A DNA stretch of 7,857 nt from a bacterium (GCA_021817655.1 JAKAGE010000036.1:1-7857), one strand, 5' to 3'; counted from the first letter of the stretch, positions 1-5,666 are shown. Translations and numbers: made by a program. The notes: a model not told the origin generated them from the letters alone.

Positions 1-1
1 A

Positions 2-412
2 AGCAGTACTCTTGCCGCCGCGCCGACCGGGAGCACATTCCAGATCGGCACTCCGCAGGGAAGCGTTACGGTGAACAATATTTATACATCGAATGACTAT
101 ATCACGCTCGACGGGCAAACGATCGTTATAGCTCAAAGCGGGGATTACAGCATTGTTTATAACGTCGGCGATAGCAGTTTCGTCATCGCACTTACCCTCG
201 TGCCGGGATCATTGCAGGCCGCACGCGATGCGGCGGAGTCGGTTTTCCTCCAGAAGCTGGGAATCTCCGAGAATGATGCCTGTAAGCTGAACGTGAACGA
301 GGGGGTCACCGAGAAGGGAAGCCCGTATTACGGCCAATCGCTCGGGTTGAGTTTTTGCGGAGTTGGGGGAGGGGCTGGTACGGGCACTGTCCCGTCATCA
401 ACAGGGCAATAG
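2..412 (+). CDS. C-terminal part of a pilin-locus companion protein (5' end outside the window)
   Basis: The reading frame is open from the first bases to a TAG at 410-412 and gives 136 visible residues. A GTG at 71 could be a start, but the frame continues upstream without a stop and has no Shine-Dalgarno there, so I treat the gene as entering from the left. Visible features are a short Ala/Thr/Gly-rich stretch, then VTVNNIY, a DYSIVYNVGDSSFVIAL segment that looks like beta strands, an amphipathic helix (AARDAAESVFLQKLGI) ending in DACKL, and a tail LGLSFC followed by Gly/Ser/Thr-rich residues. From memory, proteins with the DYSIVY/ACKL/LSFC pattern occur beside type IV secretion pilins in Patescibacteria; their function is not known to me. 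The two cysteines could form a disulfide outside the membrane. The stop is only 26 bases before the first pilin start, so it may be part of the same locus. Confidence 0.75.
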   Translation, partial: SSTLAAAPTGSTFQIGTPQGSVTVNNIYTSNDYITLDGQTIVIAQSGDYSIVYNVGDSSFVIALTLVPGSLQAARDAAESVFLQKLGISENDACKLNVNEGVTEKGSPYYGQSLGLSFCGVGGGAGTGTVPSSTGQ

Positions 413-422
413 CGCAAAAAGT

Positions 423-431
423 TGCTATAAT
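423..431 (+). promoter_or_regulatory. Extended -10 promoter (TGCTATAAT) for the first pilin gene
   Basis: TGC followed by a perfect TATAAT lies at 423-431. No good -35 is visible at 16-18 bases upstream, which is tolerated by extended -10 promoters. Transcription would begin about 7 bases downstream, near 438-439, which is where the ATGATG start codons lie (439 and 442). The mRNA would therefore be leaderless or nearly so. The position of the start site is inferred. Confidence 0.5.
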
Positions 432-438
432 GGATAGC

Positions 439-822
439 ATGATGAAGTTGGCGAGGAAGGCCGGAGCGCTCGGGATCATTGCGATCACGGCGGTATTGAC
501 GACGAGGATGGCGTTTGCCGCCCAGGGCCAGGGAGTGACGCTGTGCGATCCTCTTGGCAATAATTGCCAGTACGGCGGGGAGACGTTCCAGTCCGTCGCC
601 ACCAACGTCGCCGCGTTCATTTTTTGGGACATTGCTTCGCCGCTTGCCGTCATCATGGTGCTCGTGGGGGCGTTCCAGCTCATTACGTCCTCGGGCAATC
701 CGGAAAAGGTCACGAAGGGGCGGAAGACCATCTTGTATGCCGCCATCGGATTCGTGCTGGCAATCATTGCCGGAGGGATCGTGAAGATCGTCCAGAACTT
801 CGTTCAACAGGCAGCATCCTGA
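439..822 (+). CDS. Type IV secretion VirB2/TrbC-like pilin, paralogue 1
   Basis: A 127-residue protein with an N-terminal signal peptide (basic MMKLARK, hydrophobic core about 10-22, cleavage probably after AFA near residue 27), an exposed segment with two cysteines (C36, C43), a first membrane helix about 57-82, a short charged loop with SGNPEKVTKGRK (85-96), and a second membrane helix about 98-119. Two helices joined by a basic cytoplasmic loop is the VirB2/TrbC pilin layout, and the S-G-x-P-E-K loop is shared with the three following paralogues. The start at 439 is chosen because a TATAAT box lies 8 bases upstream. In-frame ATGs at 430 and 442 are alternatives; there is no Shine-Dalgarno. 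Unlike paralogues 2-4 it has no cysteine at the start of helix 1 and no C-terminal cysteine tail, so it may be a distinct subunit. It probably sits in the inner membrane before assembly. Confidence 0.82.
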   Translation: MMKLARKAGALGIIAITAVLTTRMAFAAQGQGVTLCDPLGNNCQYGGETFQSVATNVAAFIFWDIASPLAVIMVLVGAFQLITSSGNPEKVTKGRKTILYAAIGFVLAIIAGGIVKIVQNFVQQAAS

Positions 823-824
823 CC

Positions 825-1163
825 ATGATCGCTTACGCACAATCGAGCGCCATCCCGAATCCGGTGAACAACCTCCAGGGCGTGTTCGATATGATGTGTC
901 TTTTTGCCGCCTACTTCATCTGGACGATCATCATCATCTGCGTCATCATGGTGCTCGTCGCGGCATTCAATTACATGACGTCCGGCGGCGAGCCCGAGAA
1001 GCTCAAGAAGGCGCGGAGTTACCTCATCTATTCGGCCGTCGGGATCGCAATCGCCCTCATCGCGACCATGTTCCCGGTCATCGTGGGGACCGCGGTGGGG
1101 TATCAGAGCGCCAAGGGGCAGGGGTTGACGCCGCTGTGCGCGCTTTTTGGCGGCACCGGCTGA
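825..1163 (+). CDS. Type IV secretion VirB2/TrbC-like pilin, paralogue 2, without a visible signal peptide
   Basis: A 112-residue paralogue. The ATG lies two bases after the stop of paralogue 1, so translation is probably coupled; no Shine-Dalgarno is apparent. The protein opens with MIAYAQSS, and aligning it with paralogue 3 places AYA at the signal-peptidase site (AHA there), so the hydrophobic leader is missing. The same frame upstream encodes a charged shadow of paralogue 1, not a leader. Then follow the LQGVF segment, C25 at the mouth of helix 1 (about 23-50), the loop SGGEPEKLKKAR (53-64), helix 2 (about 66-90), and a C-terminal GLTPLCALFGG tail with C105. Helix 1 may act as an uncleaved signal anchor. 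The tail matches paralogue 3 (SLTPHCSILGG), so these two are the closest pair in the array. Confidence 0.8.
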   Translation: MIAYAQSSAIPNPVNNLQGVFDMMCLFAAYFIWTIIIICVIMVLVAAFNYMTSGGEPEKLKKARSYLIYSAVGIAIALIATMFPVIVGTAVGYQSAKGQGLTPLCALFGGTG

Positions 1164-1202
1164 CGGGGTACTGCAACAATAAATATGCAATATGCGAATG
1201 AC

Positions 1203-1216
1203 AAACGGTCGAAAAT
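1203..1216 (+). repeat. Upstream motif, copy 1 (AAACGGTCGAAAAT)
   Basis: This 14-mer lies 25 bases before the ATG of pilin paralogue 3. It differs by one base from a 14-mer at 1704-1717 before paralogue 4. Either it is a shared regulatory site or it marks duplication of a gene together with its upstream DNA. The role is unknown. Confidence 0.45.
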
Positions 1217-1241
1217 AACATAAGCTATTCGTATCGATATC

Positions 1242-1637
1242 ATGAAAAAAATCACATCCCTCCTGCTTCCCGTCATCCCCCTTGTGCTCATTGAAGGATC
1301 ATTGGCGCATGCGGCAACCCAATCGTTGCCCAGTCCGATCGTGAGCGTCCAGGGCGTGCTCAATCTCCTGTGCTACTTCGCGGTTTATTTTTTCTACACC
1401 GTCATCATAATCACGGTGATCATGATCGTCTACGCGGCGTTCCTCTATGTGACGGCCGGCGACAGCACGGAGAAAACGACCAAAGCAAGGAAAACGATCA
1501 CGTATGCCGCCGTAGGCATTGCCGTATCGCTTCTTGCTGTTGGGTTCCCGAACATCATCGAGGGTATTGCCGGCGGTGCTTCGGGGCAGACCAGCCTTAC
1601 CCCGCACTGCTCGATCCTCGGAGGGCCGAGCAGTTGA
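1242..1637 (+). CDS. Type IV secretion VirB2/TrbC-like pilin, paralogue 3
   Basis: A 131-residue paralogue with a clear signal peptide: MKK, hydrophobic core about 6-18, and a cleavage site after AHA (residue 24). The mature part has the VQGVL segment, C44 at the start of membrane helix 1 (about 42-70), a loop TAGDSTEKTTKARK (71-84) in which the usual P-E-K is T-E-K, helix 2 (about 86-110), and the SLTPHCSILGG tail with C123. The start ATG is supported by the signal peptide; no Shine-Dalgarno is present, and the leader is AT-rich. A 78-base gap separates it from paralogue 2, unlike the two-base gap between paralogues 1 and 2, so a separate promoter is possible, but I could not identify a convincing one. 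The family assignment is firm from topology and loop motif; the secreted substrate or pilus function is inferred. Confidence 0.85.
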   Translation: MKKITSLLLPVIPLVLIEGSLAHAATQSLPSPIVSVQGVLNLLCYFAVYFFYTVIIITVIMIVYAAFLYVTAGDSTEKTTKARKTITYAAVGIAVSLLAVGFPNIIEGIAGGASGQTSLTPHCSILGGPSS

Positions 1638-1691
1638 AAGCGGCTGTGGGCATAACGGCGTTTGATATGGGAAAAGCCGTGTGCTACGCTT
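1638..1691 (+). other. Possible structured leader between pilins 3 and 4
   Basis: Nested complementary segments occur directly after the stop of paralogue 3: AAGCG (1638-1642) with CGCTT (1687-1691), GCA (1650-1652) with TGC (1682-1684), and ACGGC (1655-1659) with GCCGT (1676-1680). They are followed by a run of A rather than T, so this is not a terminator for the + strand. It could be an mRNA processing or stability element, or chance. No folding calculation was run. Confidence 0.2.
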
Positions 1692-1703
1692 AAAAAGTAC
1701 CTC

Positions 1704-1717
1704 AAAAGGTCGAAAAT
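1704..1717 (+). repeat. Upstream motif, copy 2 (AAAAGGTCGAAAAT)
   Basis: Second copy of the motif at 1203-1216, 15 bases before the ATG of pilin paralogue 4. After it, both upstream regions contain ATTC and end in ATCATGAA. The distance to the start differs between copies (25 versus 15 bases), which argues against a simple -10 or ribosome site. Confidence 0.45.
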
Positions 1718-1732
1718 CTCAATTCATCAATC

Positions 1733-2125
1733 ATGAAGAAAGTTGTCAACTTTCTGAAGGAGTTCGGTCCGGCGATCGCCATCGTGGCGCTGCCTGCGAT
1801 CACGTTCGCGGCGATCCCTCCTCCGGGAGGATTCGTAGGGTCGGGCGCGCCTCAGGCGCCCATTTCCAGTATGGCAGGGGTCCTGACCAGTCTTTGCGCG
1901 GTCTTCACCTGGATCTTCATCTTCCTCCTCGTGCTCGCGGGCATTTTCATCCTTATTGCGGCATTCAAGTATCTGACCGCATCCGGTGATCCGGAAAAGG
2001 TGAAGAGCGCCGGTACGATGCTGATCTATACGGCGGTCGCGGTGGGCGTTGCATTGCTCGCGCGCGCGATCCCGTTCGTCGTGGCGAACTTCCTCGGCTC
2101 GAGCGTCGCAGGATTCACCTGCTAG
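1733..2125 (+). CDS. Type IV secretion VirB2/TrbC-like pilin, paralogue 4
   Basis: A 130-residue paralogue. The signal peptide is MKK, a hydrophobic core about 12-24, and probable cleavage after TFA (residue 26). A Pro/Gly-rich segment (29-43) follows, longer than in paralogues 2 and 3. C55 marks the start of membrane helix 1 (about 54-80), then comes the loop SGDPEKVKSAG (84-94), helix 2 (about 96-120), and the protein ends on cysteine C130. The cysteine pair at helix 1 and the C-terminus is shared in principle with paralogues 2 and 3, although the tail sequence differs. There is no Shine-Dalgarno; the ATG is fixed by the signal peptide. It is the last gene before a strong terminator. Its divergence from the others suggests a different role in the same envelope machine, which is inference. 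Confidence 0.85.
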   Translation: MKKVVNFLKEFGPAIAIVALPAITFAAIPPPGGFVGSGAPQAPISSMAGVLTSLCAVFTWIFIFLLVLAGIFILIAAFKYLTASGDPEKVKSAGTMLIYTAVAVGVALLARAIPFVVANFLGSSVAGFTC

Positions 2126-2146
2126 CAAAAAGCAAACAAGGAAAGA

Positions 2147-2174
2147 AAAAAGGGCTCCTCGCGGGGTCCTTTTT
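2147..2174 (+). terminator. Bidirectional intrinsic terminator after the pilin genes
   Basis: An A-tract plus GG (2147-2153) pairs with CC plus five T (2168-2174). The inner stem GCTCC/GGGGT (with two G-T wobbles) closes a TCGC loop. The T-tract serves + transcripts from the pilins. Read on the opposite strand, the hairpin is followed by six T and more pyrimidines, so it can also stop transcripts coming from the - strand gene at 2226-3419. Confidence 0.8.
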
Positions 2175-2183
2175 GATAGAAAT

Positions 2184-2213
2184 ATCCCCCGATGACTGAA
2201 GCCATCGGGGGAT
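2184..2213 (-). terminator. Hairpin terminator of the - strand membrane-protein unit
   Basis: A perfect 11-base-pair stem (ATCCCCCGATG at 2184-2194 with its complement at 2203-2213) has an 8-base loop and lies 13 bases beyond the stop of the - strand gene. The following - strand sequence (ATTTCTATC) is only moderately T-rich, so the adjacent bidirectional hairpin may finish the job. Confidence 0.65.
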
Positions 2214-2225
2214 GAAGATGCTGAC

Positions 2226-3419
2226 TTAGTTCAGATGAACCGGAATGCCCGTGAAATCCACGGGGATCCAGTTCGCGTCCGAACCGGCGTAGTGCAGCGT
2301 GAAGTCCACGCTTTGTACGCCGCTTGGCGCCCTGAACTTGATGACGAACCAGTGGCGCACTCCCGCGACAAGCCGCGCGCGGGAACCGCCGCCGATGAAC
2401 TGGATCGATTCGCCGAACAGCCAGACGCTAAATGCGGTTCCCGGTTCATCCGGGCCGCGATCCATGACCCCGGAGCTGTCGCCGAGGTCGATATCCACGG
2501 GATTATCGAAATCCCGGGATTGCATGTACCCCCAGCAGTTGATGACACCCCCCTTGATGTAGCGGCAGGAGGTCATCCGGATCATCAGGGATCCTTCGTC
2601 TCCTGACGTCGGCATGATCGCCGTCGGTGCGGTTTGTGCCGGCGGCGTTTCCGTCTTTATTTCGGCGGGCGATGATTTGGATTGCCCATCGACATCGAGC
2701 GGCTGATCGGGCTTCGCGCCGCCGTTGGGCCGTGCCGGGGCGAGCGGTTGCTCGATCGGCGGGTCGGGGGCAGGGACTCCTGCGGGTGGCTTGTCTTGCG
2801 GTTGCGGGCGGGGAGTGTTTTGTTCGCCCTCTTGCAGGATGTGCTGCCCTGCTGCGCCGACTTTTTCTCCCAAACCGCCTTCCCAATAGAAAAGGAAGGT
2901 GATCAATGCCGCCGCCGCCGCAAGCGTCATGACGAGCCGTTTATTGACCCCGATGAAGGCAACGATTGCCGCCATGACAAGGATCAATATGAGCGCCAGC
3001 CGCGGGTCGTTCTTTACCGGGACCACCGAAAGATAGATTCCGGCAAGAAGTTCGATCCCGACGATGACTCGGATCGCGTTCGTTGCTTTTCGGGCCGCTT
3101 TTACGAAGCGCCCGATTCTTCGCGTGTCGGAGGAAAGCATCGACTGGCCGATGAGGATGGCCAATGGTGCCGTCGTGGTGATCGTCCAGAGCAATATGCA
3201 GAGCGCGAGCACTGCCACCGCCGGGACGAATCTCGGCCAGAATCTTGCCACAATCAGCAGCACGAACGGCCATGCAATGACCGCCCGGGTGATCGTCGTG
3301 AGCCGGCGGAGCAGCATCCGTGCCGCGCGGAGGGCGCGAACGGTTTCTCCTGTAGCTTCCCTTGCAAGCTCGGCCACTATTTGACCGAGCACGTTGAGAA
3401 GTTCGAATACGTCATTCAT
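2226..3419 (-). CDS. Membrane protein with five predicted helices, Pro-rich stalk and extracytoplasmic beta domain; function unknown
   Basis: A 397-residue protein. The N-terminal 45 residues are basic and amphipathic, probably cytoplasmic. Hydrophobic helices follow at about 46-62, 64-91, 116-134, 140-158 and 161-179. Residues 198-272 form a Pro/Gln/Ala-rich linker with many PxP units, a typical stalk. The C-terminal domain (about 276-397) alternates polar and hydrophobic residues like a beta sandwich and carries a C285-x9-C295 pair (SCRYIKGGVINCWG), which could be a disulfide; the pattern resembles small extracytoplasmic domains with a conserved C...G.V.C.G core. The ATG at 3419 is supported by AGGAGG six bases upstream and by a four-base ATGA overlap with the preceding gene, indicating translational coupling. 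An odd helix number would put the stalk outside if the N-terminus is inside. I do not recognise the family. Its tail-to-tail position with secretion pilins makes an envelope role plausible. Confidence 0.75.
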   Translation of the reverse strand: MNDVFELLNVLGQIVAELAREATGETVRALRAARMLLRRLTTITRAVIAWPFVLLIVARFWPRFVPAVAVLALCILLWTITTTAPLAILIGQSMLSSDTRRIGRFVKAARKATNAIRVIVGIELLAGIYLSVVPVKNDPRLALILILVMAAIVAFIGVNKRLVMTLAAAAALITFLFYWEGGLGEKVGAAGQHILQEGEQNTPRPQPQDKPPAGVPAPDPPIEQPLAPARPNGGAKPDQPLDVDGQSKSSPAEIKTETPPAQTAPTAIMPTSGDEGSLMIRMTSCRYIKGGVINCWGYMQSRDFDNPVDIDLGDSSGVMDRGPDEPGTAFSVWLFGESIQFIGGGSRARLVAGVRHWFVIKFRAPSGVQSVDFTLHYAGSDANWIPVDFTGIPVHLN

Positions 3420-4045
3420 CGCGTCCTCCTTTTTCTGAGCGTTTCGAGGAATTGTCTGGCGGCAGGCAAGGCAGCCCCCGCTGCGGCATTCATGGCACGG
3501 CAGGATTTTTCCTTCGCCGATTCAGCAACTGCTCCCGCTACTTTCATAGCGGCACGGGCGTCCTCGCTTACAATAGTGCCTCCGGCCTGATTCATCCGCT
3601 CGGCGGTCTTCAGTACGAGCTGCAGCGCATTGTCGTGCTTCAGCGTGCTCGTAATGGCGTTTTTGAACTGATTATAGTCCTTCAGTCCACCGAGGACCTG
3701 GAGGACGAGGATCCGTTTGTCGGCCTTCTCCGGCGGGAATTTTCGGAGCAGACCGTTGATCTCCTGCTCTTCATGCCTCCCTTGCGCCTCGATGAAATAT
3801 CCGAGGACCTTTTCCCCGGCGGCGCGTTTTTTTTCGTCGTCGGAGATCATGAGCTGCGCGATATCGATGAGGATATCGATGCGTTCTCCGCTGTCTACGA
3901 AGAGCTCATGGGCCTTTTCCCCCGCCTTCTTGCGGATCTGCTTTTTTACGAGCTCGATCCCTCCTTCGACGCCCAATGCTGCAAGGGCGCCGGTGATGAA
4001 GTCCATAAGTGCCTGCAACGAATTTTTTCCCCCCTCAGTAGTCAT
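3416..4045 (-). CDS. Helical cytoplasmic protein of unknown function, first gene of unit A
   Basis: A 209-residue protein with no signal peptide. A hydrophobic/Gly segment near 16-30 (ITGALAALGVEGG) could touch a membrane but lacks the length of a clean helix anchor. The rest is predicted helical and highly charged: about 31-48 basic, 54-90, 92-120, 123-150 and 160-205. The C-terminal part is Ala-rich and ends in the strongly basic RKRRTR. No catalytic motif is recognisable. The regular helices and the KRILVLQVLGGLKDYNQFKNA segment recall helical-repeat scaffolds, but this is only an impression. The ATG is fixed by AGGAGG at 4051-4056. The stop overlaps the start of the membrane-protein gene (ATGA), so the two products are probably made in linked amounts and may bind each other at the inner face of the membrane. 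Confidence 0.72.
   Translation of the reverse strand: MTTEGGKNSLQALMDFITGALAALGVEGGIELVKKQIRKKAGEKAHELFVDSGERIDILIDIAQLMISDDEKKRAAGEKVLGYFIEAQGRHEEQEINGLLRKFPPEKADKRILVLQVLGGLKDYNQFKNAITSTLKHDNALQLVLKTAERMNQAGGTIVSEDARAAMKVAGAVAESAKEKSCRAMNAAAGAALPAARQFLETLRKRRTR
3425..3430 (-). promoter_or_regulatory. Shine-Dalgarno AGGAGG for the membrane-protein gene
   Basis: AGGAGG ends five bases before the ATG at 3419 and lies inside the end of the upstream coding region. It confirms the start and suits re-initiation by ribosomes that stop at the overlapping TGA (3416-3418). Confidence 0.8.
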
Positions 4046-4050
4046 GGCGC

Positions 4051-4056
4051 CCTCCT
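4051..4056 (-). promoter_or_regulatory. Shine-Dalgarno AGGAGG for the first gene of unit A
   Basis: AGGAGG sits five bases before the ATG at 4045. It is a consensus site, unlike the leaders of the pilin genes, which have none. Confidence 0.8.
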
Positions 4057-4106
4057 TAGGCGATGATGCTTTCTGATTCGTCGTTCTTTTGTGGAGAACT
4101 GGGTTT

Positions 4107-4135
4107 ATACTATCATAAAATCAATTTACTGTCAA
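4107..4135 (-). promoter_or_regulatory. Sigma-70-like promoter of unit A (TTGACA, 17 bases, TGA-TAGTAT)
   Basis: On the - strand a consensus TTGACA (4130-4135) is followed by a 17-base spacer ending in TGA and a -10 box TAGTAT (4107-4112). The TGn extension adds strength. Transcription should begin near 4100, leaving a leader of about 55 bases before the Shine-Dalgarno-led ATG at 4045. The -35 lies three bases from the terminator of unit B. Confidence 0.75.
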
Positions 4136-4138
4136 ATA

Positions 4139-4166
4139 AAAGACCCCCGTCCGGACGGGGGTCTTT
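4139..4166 (-). terminator. Palindromic terminator of unit B
   Basis: AAAGACCCCCGTCC (4139-4152) is directly followed by its exact reverse complement (4153-4166), giving a very GC-rich perfect palindrome. On the - strand the hairpin is followed by TTTTATTT, a good T-tract. It lies about 30 bases after the stop at 4196. The T-tract runs into the TTTGACA of the next promoter. Confidence 0.85.
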
Positions 4167-4195
4167 GAGGAGGGATTTTGTTCTGCCGCGATGGT

Positions 4196-4489
4196 CTATA
4201 TATCTTTTTTTATCTCTTCCATTGTCGCCTGCCTTTCCATTTCTTCCCTTGCCGCCGTCATCGCCCGCGCGGTTTCCAGCCCTTCTTTTTTGAAGGCGCC
4301 GATCAGGGCATCATCGGTTGCGGTCTTTACGATCGCGTCTTCCAGGAATGCCGCGATGATCCGGTTCCGGCTCTCTTCCGGGAATTCCTGCAGGTGATCG
4401 ACGAGAAACGCACGCGCATCCTCTTCGGTGCCGTTTTCGACGACGGCGAGGAACTGATCGATGAGCTGTTGAGGGATTGCCTGGTCCAT
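4196..4489 (-). CDS. Small helical protein of unknown function, second gene of unit B
   Basis: A 97-residue, acidic, predicted all-helical protein without membrane segments. Helices are likely at about 6-18, 22-35, 38-56 (RNRIIAAFLEDAIVK), 58-68 and 71-96; the last is long and highly charged (ARAMTAAREEMERQ), possibly a coiled coil. There is no Shine-Dalgarno. The ATG begins one base after the TAA of the upstream gene (TAA-C-ATG), so translation most likely depends on coupling. The gene ends just before the palindromic terminator. It may be a partner or adaptor of the 358-residue protein encoded upstream. No motif allows a function to be named. Confidence 0.7.
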   Translation of the reverse strand: MDQAIPQQLIDQFLAVVENGTEEDARAFLVDHLQEFPEESRNRIIAAFLEDAIVKTATDDALIGAFKKEGLETARAMTAAREEMERQATMEEIKKDI

Positions 4490-4490
4490 G

Positions 4491-5567
4491 TTATGGGTGT
4501 GTTTTCAAAGTATTTTCGATCCGGGACGCGAAGATATCCTGGAAGATCGCCGCCCAAAACCCTTTCTTTTTCTTTTTCATTCGGTCGCCGGTATATGCCT
4601 GAGAAAATTTGCGCATCATGCCTGCTTCGTCGAGGCCCTTGTTTTTGTCCGCATTTTGGAATACTTCATATGCGTTGCGGAGTTCGTGCGTATCGAGCGG
4701 TTCCGTTTTCAGCCCCTCTTTCATCTCCCCGAATGACATATCCGGCTCTTTCCTTTCGGCGGCATCTTTTCTGAGATCGGCGATCAGTGCCTCTTTGACT
4801 GCGGAATTATCCATCATGGCGAGGTGGAGCAGCGAGCCCATGTTTTCCATGCTTTGAGATAGCCCCGCCCGATTCTTCTCAATGGTGCGGACCGTGTCTA
4901 GCGAATCATAGAACATTTCGCGGACCTGGGTGCTTTTGCGCGTGGTCAGCTTCTTCCACCAGCCGTACTGGTCCCGCATGGCGTCCACGACGTCCTTCGC
5001 CCCCTCGTTGCCGTTCTGCAGCATGCTGAGGTATTCATTTTCGGACACGCCGTTCTCCCGACACCACTTTTCTATCTCTTCGTCCTGCCCTTTGATGGCG
5101 CTCCTGCTCTCCGCGATCCGGTTTAGGGCGTCTTCGATCCCGGCGAACCGGTCGCGATCGGTGATGGCGATTTCCGGAAGATGTTTGGCGAACGCGCCTT
5201 TGATACCCTCGGGCCCGACCGCGGCCATGATCGTCCTCAGTTCCGGGGACGACGCCGCAAATTGCACGAGCGTCCGCGCATCCAGGGCATTCACGATTGT
5301 CTTCGATCGCTCCAGTATCGAAAGATATTCCTGCCGCTTTTCCGCGAGCACCGCGAAATCGCCGGCGCTCAAATCTCCCTCGTGGATCTTTACTGCAAGT
5401 TCCTGGCCCCCCTCCGATTTAAGGTATGTCCCGAAGAGCGCGGACTGTTCCGGATTGGCAAGAATCTCCTTTACGGTCGGGCCCTTCAGTTCTTTCGGCT
5501 CGGCGGCGTCGGGGGTTTTCGCTTTTTCCTCGTTTTGCCACTCCGTATATTTTTCCGAGATAGGCAT
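4491..5567 (-). CDS. Helical, coiled-coil-rich cytoplasmic protein of unknown function, first gene of unit B
   Basis: A 358-residue protein without signal peptide or membrane helix. The first 30 residues are charged and probably disordered. From about 31 to 330 it is predicted mostly helical, with long charged stretches at about 70-95, 136-170 (including an EEIEKWC segment), 212-245 and 254-285. Near the C-terminus are five consecutive lysines (331-335) followed by GFWAAIFQDIFASRI (336-350), an amphipathic segment with aromatic residues that could bind the membrane face or a partner. No enzyme motif is visible; an EF-hand-like DKNKGLDE was considered and does not fit. The ATG at 5567 has no Shine-Dalgarno, and the leader just before it is AT-rich. 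It is the first gene after a good promoter and is coupled to the 97-residue gene. A cytoplasmic scaffold for the neighbouring envelope proteins is one possibility. Confidence 0.72.
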   Translation of the reverse strand: MPISEKYTEWQNEEKAKTPDAAEPKELKGPTVKEILANPEQSALFGTYLKSEGGQELAVKIHEGDLSAGDFAVLAEKRQEYLSILERSKTIVNALDARTLVQFAASSPELRTIMAAVGPEGIKGAFAKHLPEIAITDRDRFAGIEDALNRIAESRSAIKGQDEEIEKWCRENGVSENEYLSMLQNGNEGAKDVVDAMRDQYGWWKKLTTRKSTQVREMFYDSLDTVRTIEKNRAGLSQSMENMGSLLHLAMMDNSAVKEALIADLRKDAAERKEPDMSFGEMKEGLKTEPLDTHELRNAYEVFQNADKNKGLDEAGMMRKFSQAYTGDRMKKKKKGFWAAIFQDIFASRIENTLKTHP

Positions 5568-5579
5568 TTGATTAGATTA

Positions 5580-5585
5580 ATTATA
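5580..5585 (-). promoter_or_regulatory. Possible second -10 box close to the unit B start
   Basis: A perfect TATAAT lies on the - strand 12 bases before the ATG at 5567, within TGGTATATAAT. Transcripts from here would have a leader of about five bases. It lacks a clear -35, and the promoter at 5638-5666 is the better candidate. Confidence 0.25.
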
Positions 5586-5637
5586 TACCATTGTGCGGCG
5601 CAACAGGATCCGCTCCGTGGATTTGGGTATGGGTTAA

Positions 5638-5666
5638 ATAGTAGCATTATATTCATGATTTGTCAA
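5638..5666 (-). promoter_or_regulatory. Promoter of unit B (TTGACA, 17 bases, TGC-TACTAT)
   Basis: On the - strand TTGACA (5661-5666), a 17-base spacer ending in TGC, and TACTAT (5638-5643) form the same design as the unit A promoter. Transcription should begin near 5631, about 64 bases before the start codon. The -35 overlaps the -35 of the divergent tRNA promoter. Confidence 0.6.

Noticed and set aside
306..840. Long - strand frames opposite pilin 1
   Set aside because: They overlap the pilin gene, whose signal peptide, two membrane helices and paralogues make the + strand reading certain.
1164..1241. Promoter directly before pilin 3
   Set aside because: AT-rich stretches such as TAAGCT and TATTCG are present, but none matches a -10 well at a usable distance with a -35, so no promoter is called.
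2682..3590. 302-codon open frame on the + strand
   Set aside because: It is antisense to the membrane-protein gene, which has a Shine-Dalgarno, coupling and clear membrane helices. The + product is a charged, Arg/Cys/His-rich mixture without domain character and has no ribosome site.
3452..4066. 204-codon open frame on the + strand
   Set aside because: It is opposite the 209-residue unit A gene, which has AGGAGG, a promoter and an ATGA junction. The antisense frame lacks all of these and runs into the promoter region.
4610..4660. EF-hand-like DKNKGLDE in the 358-residue protein
   Set aside because: The glycine and the final acidic residue fall at wrong loop positions, so a calcium-binding loop is not supported.
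4178..4774. 198-codon open frame on the + strand
   Set aside because: It spans two real - strand genes and their junction and has a low-complexity Phe/Arg/Pro composition typical of antisense reading.
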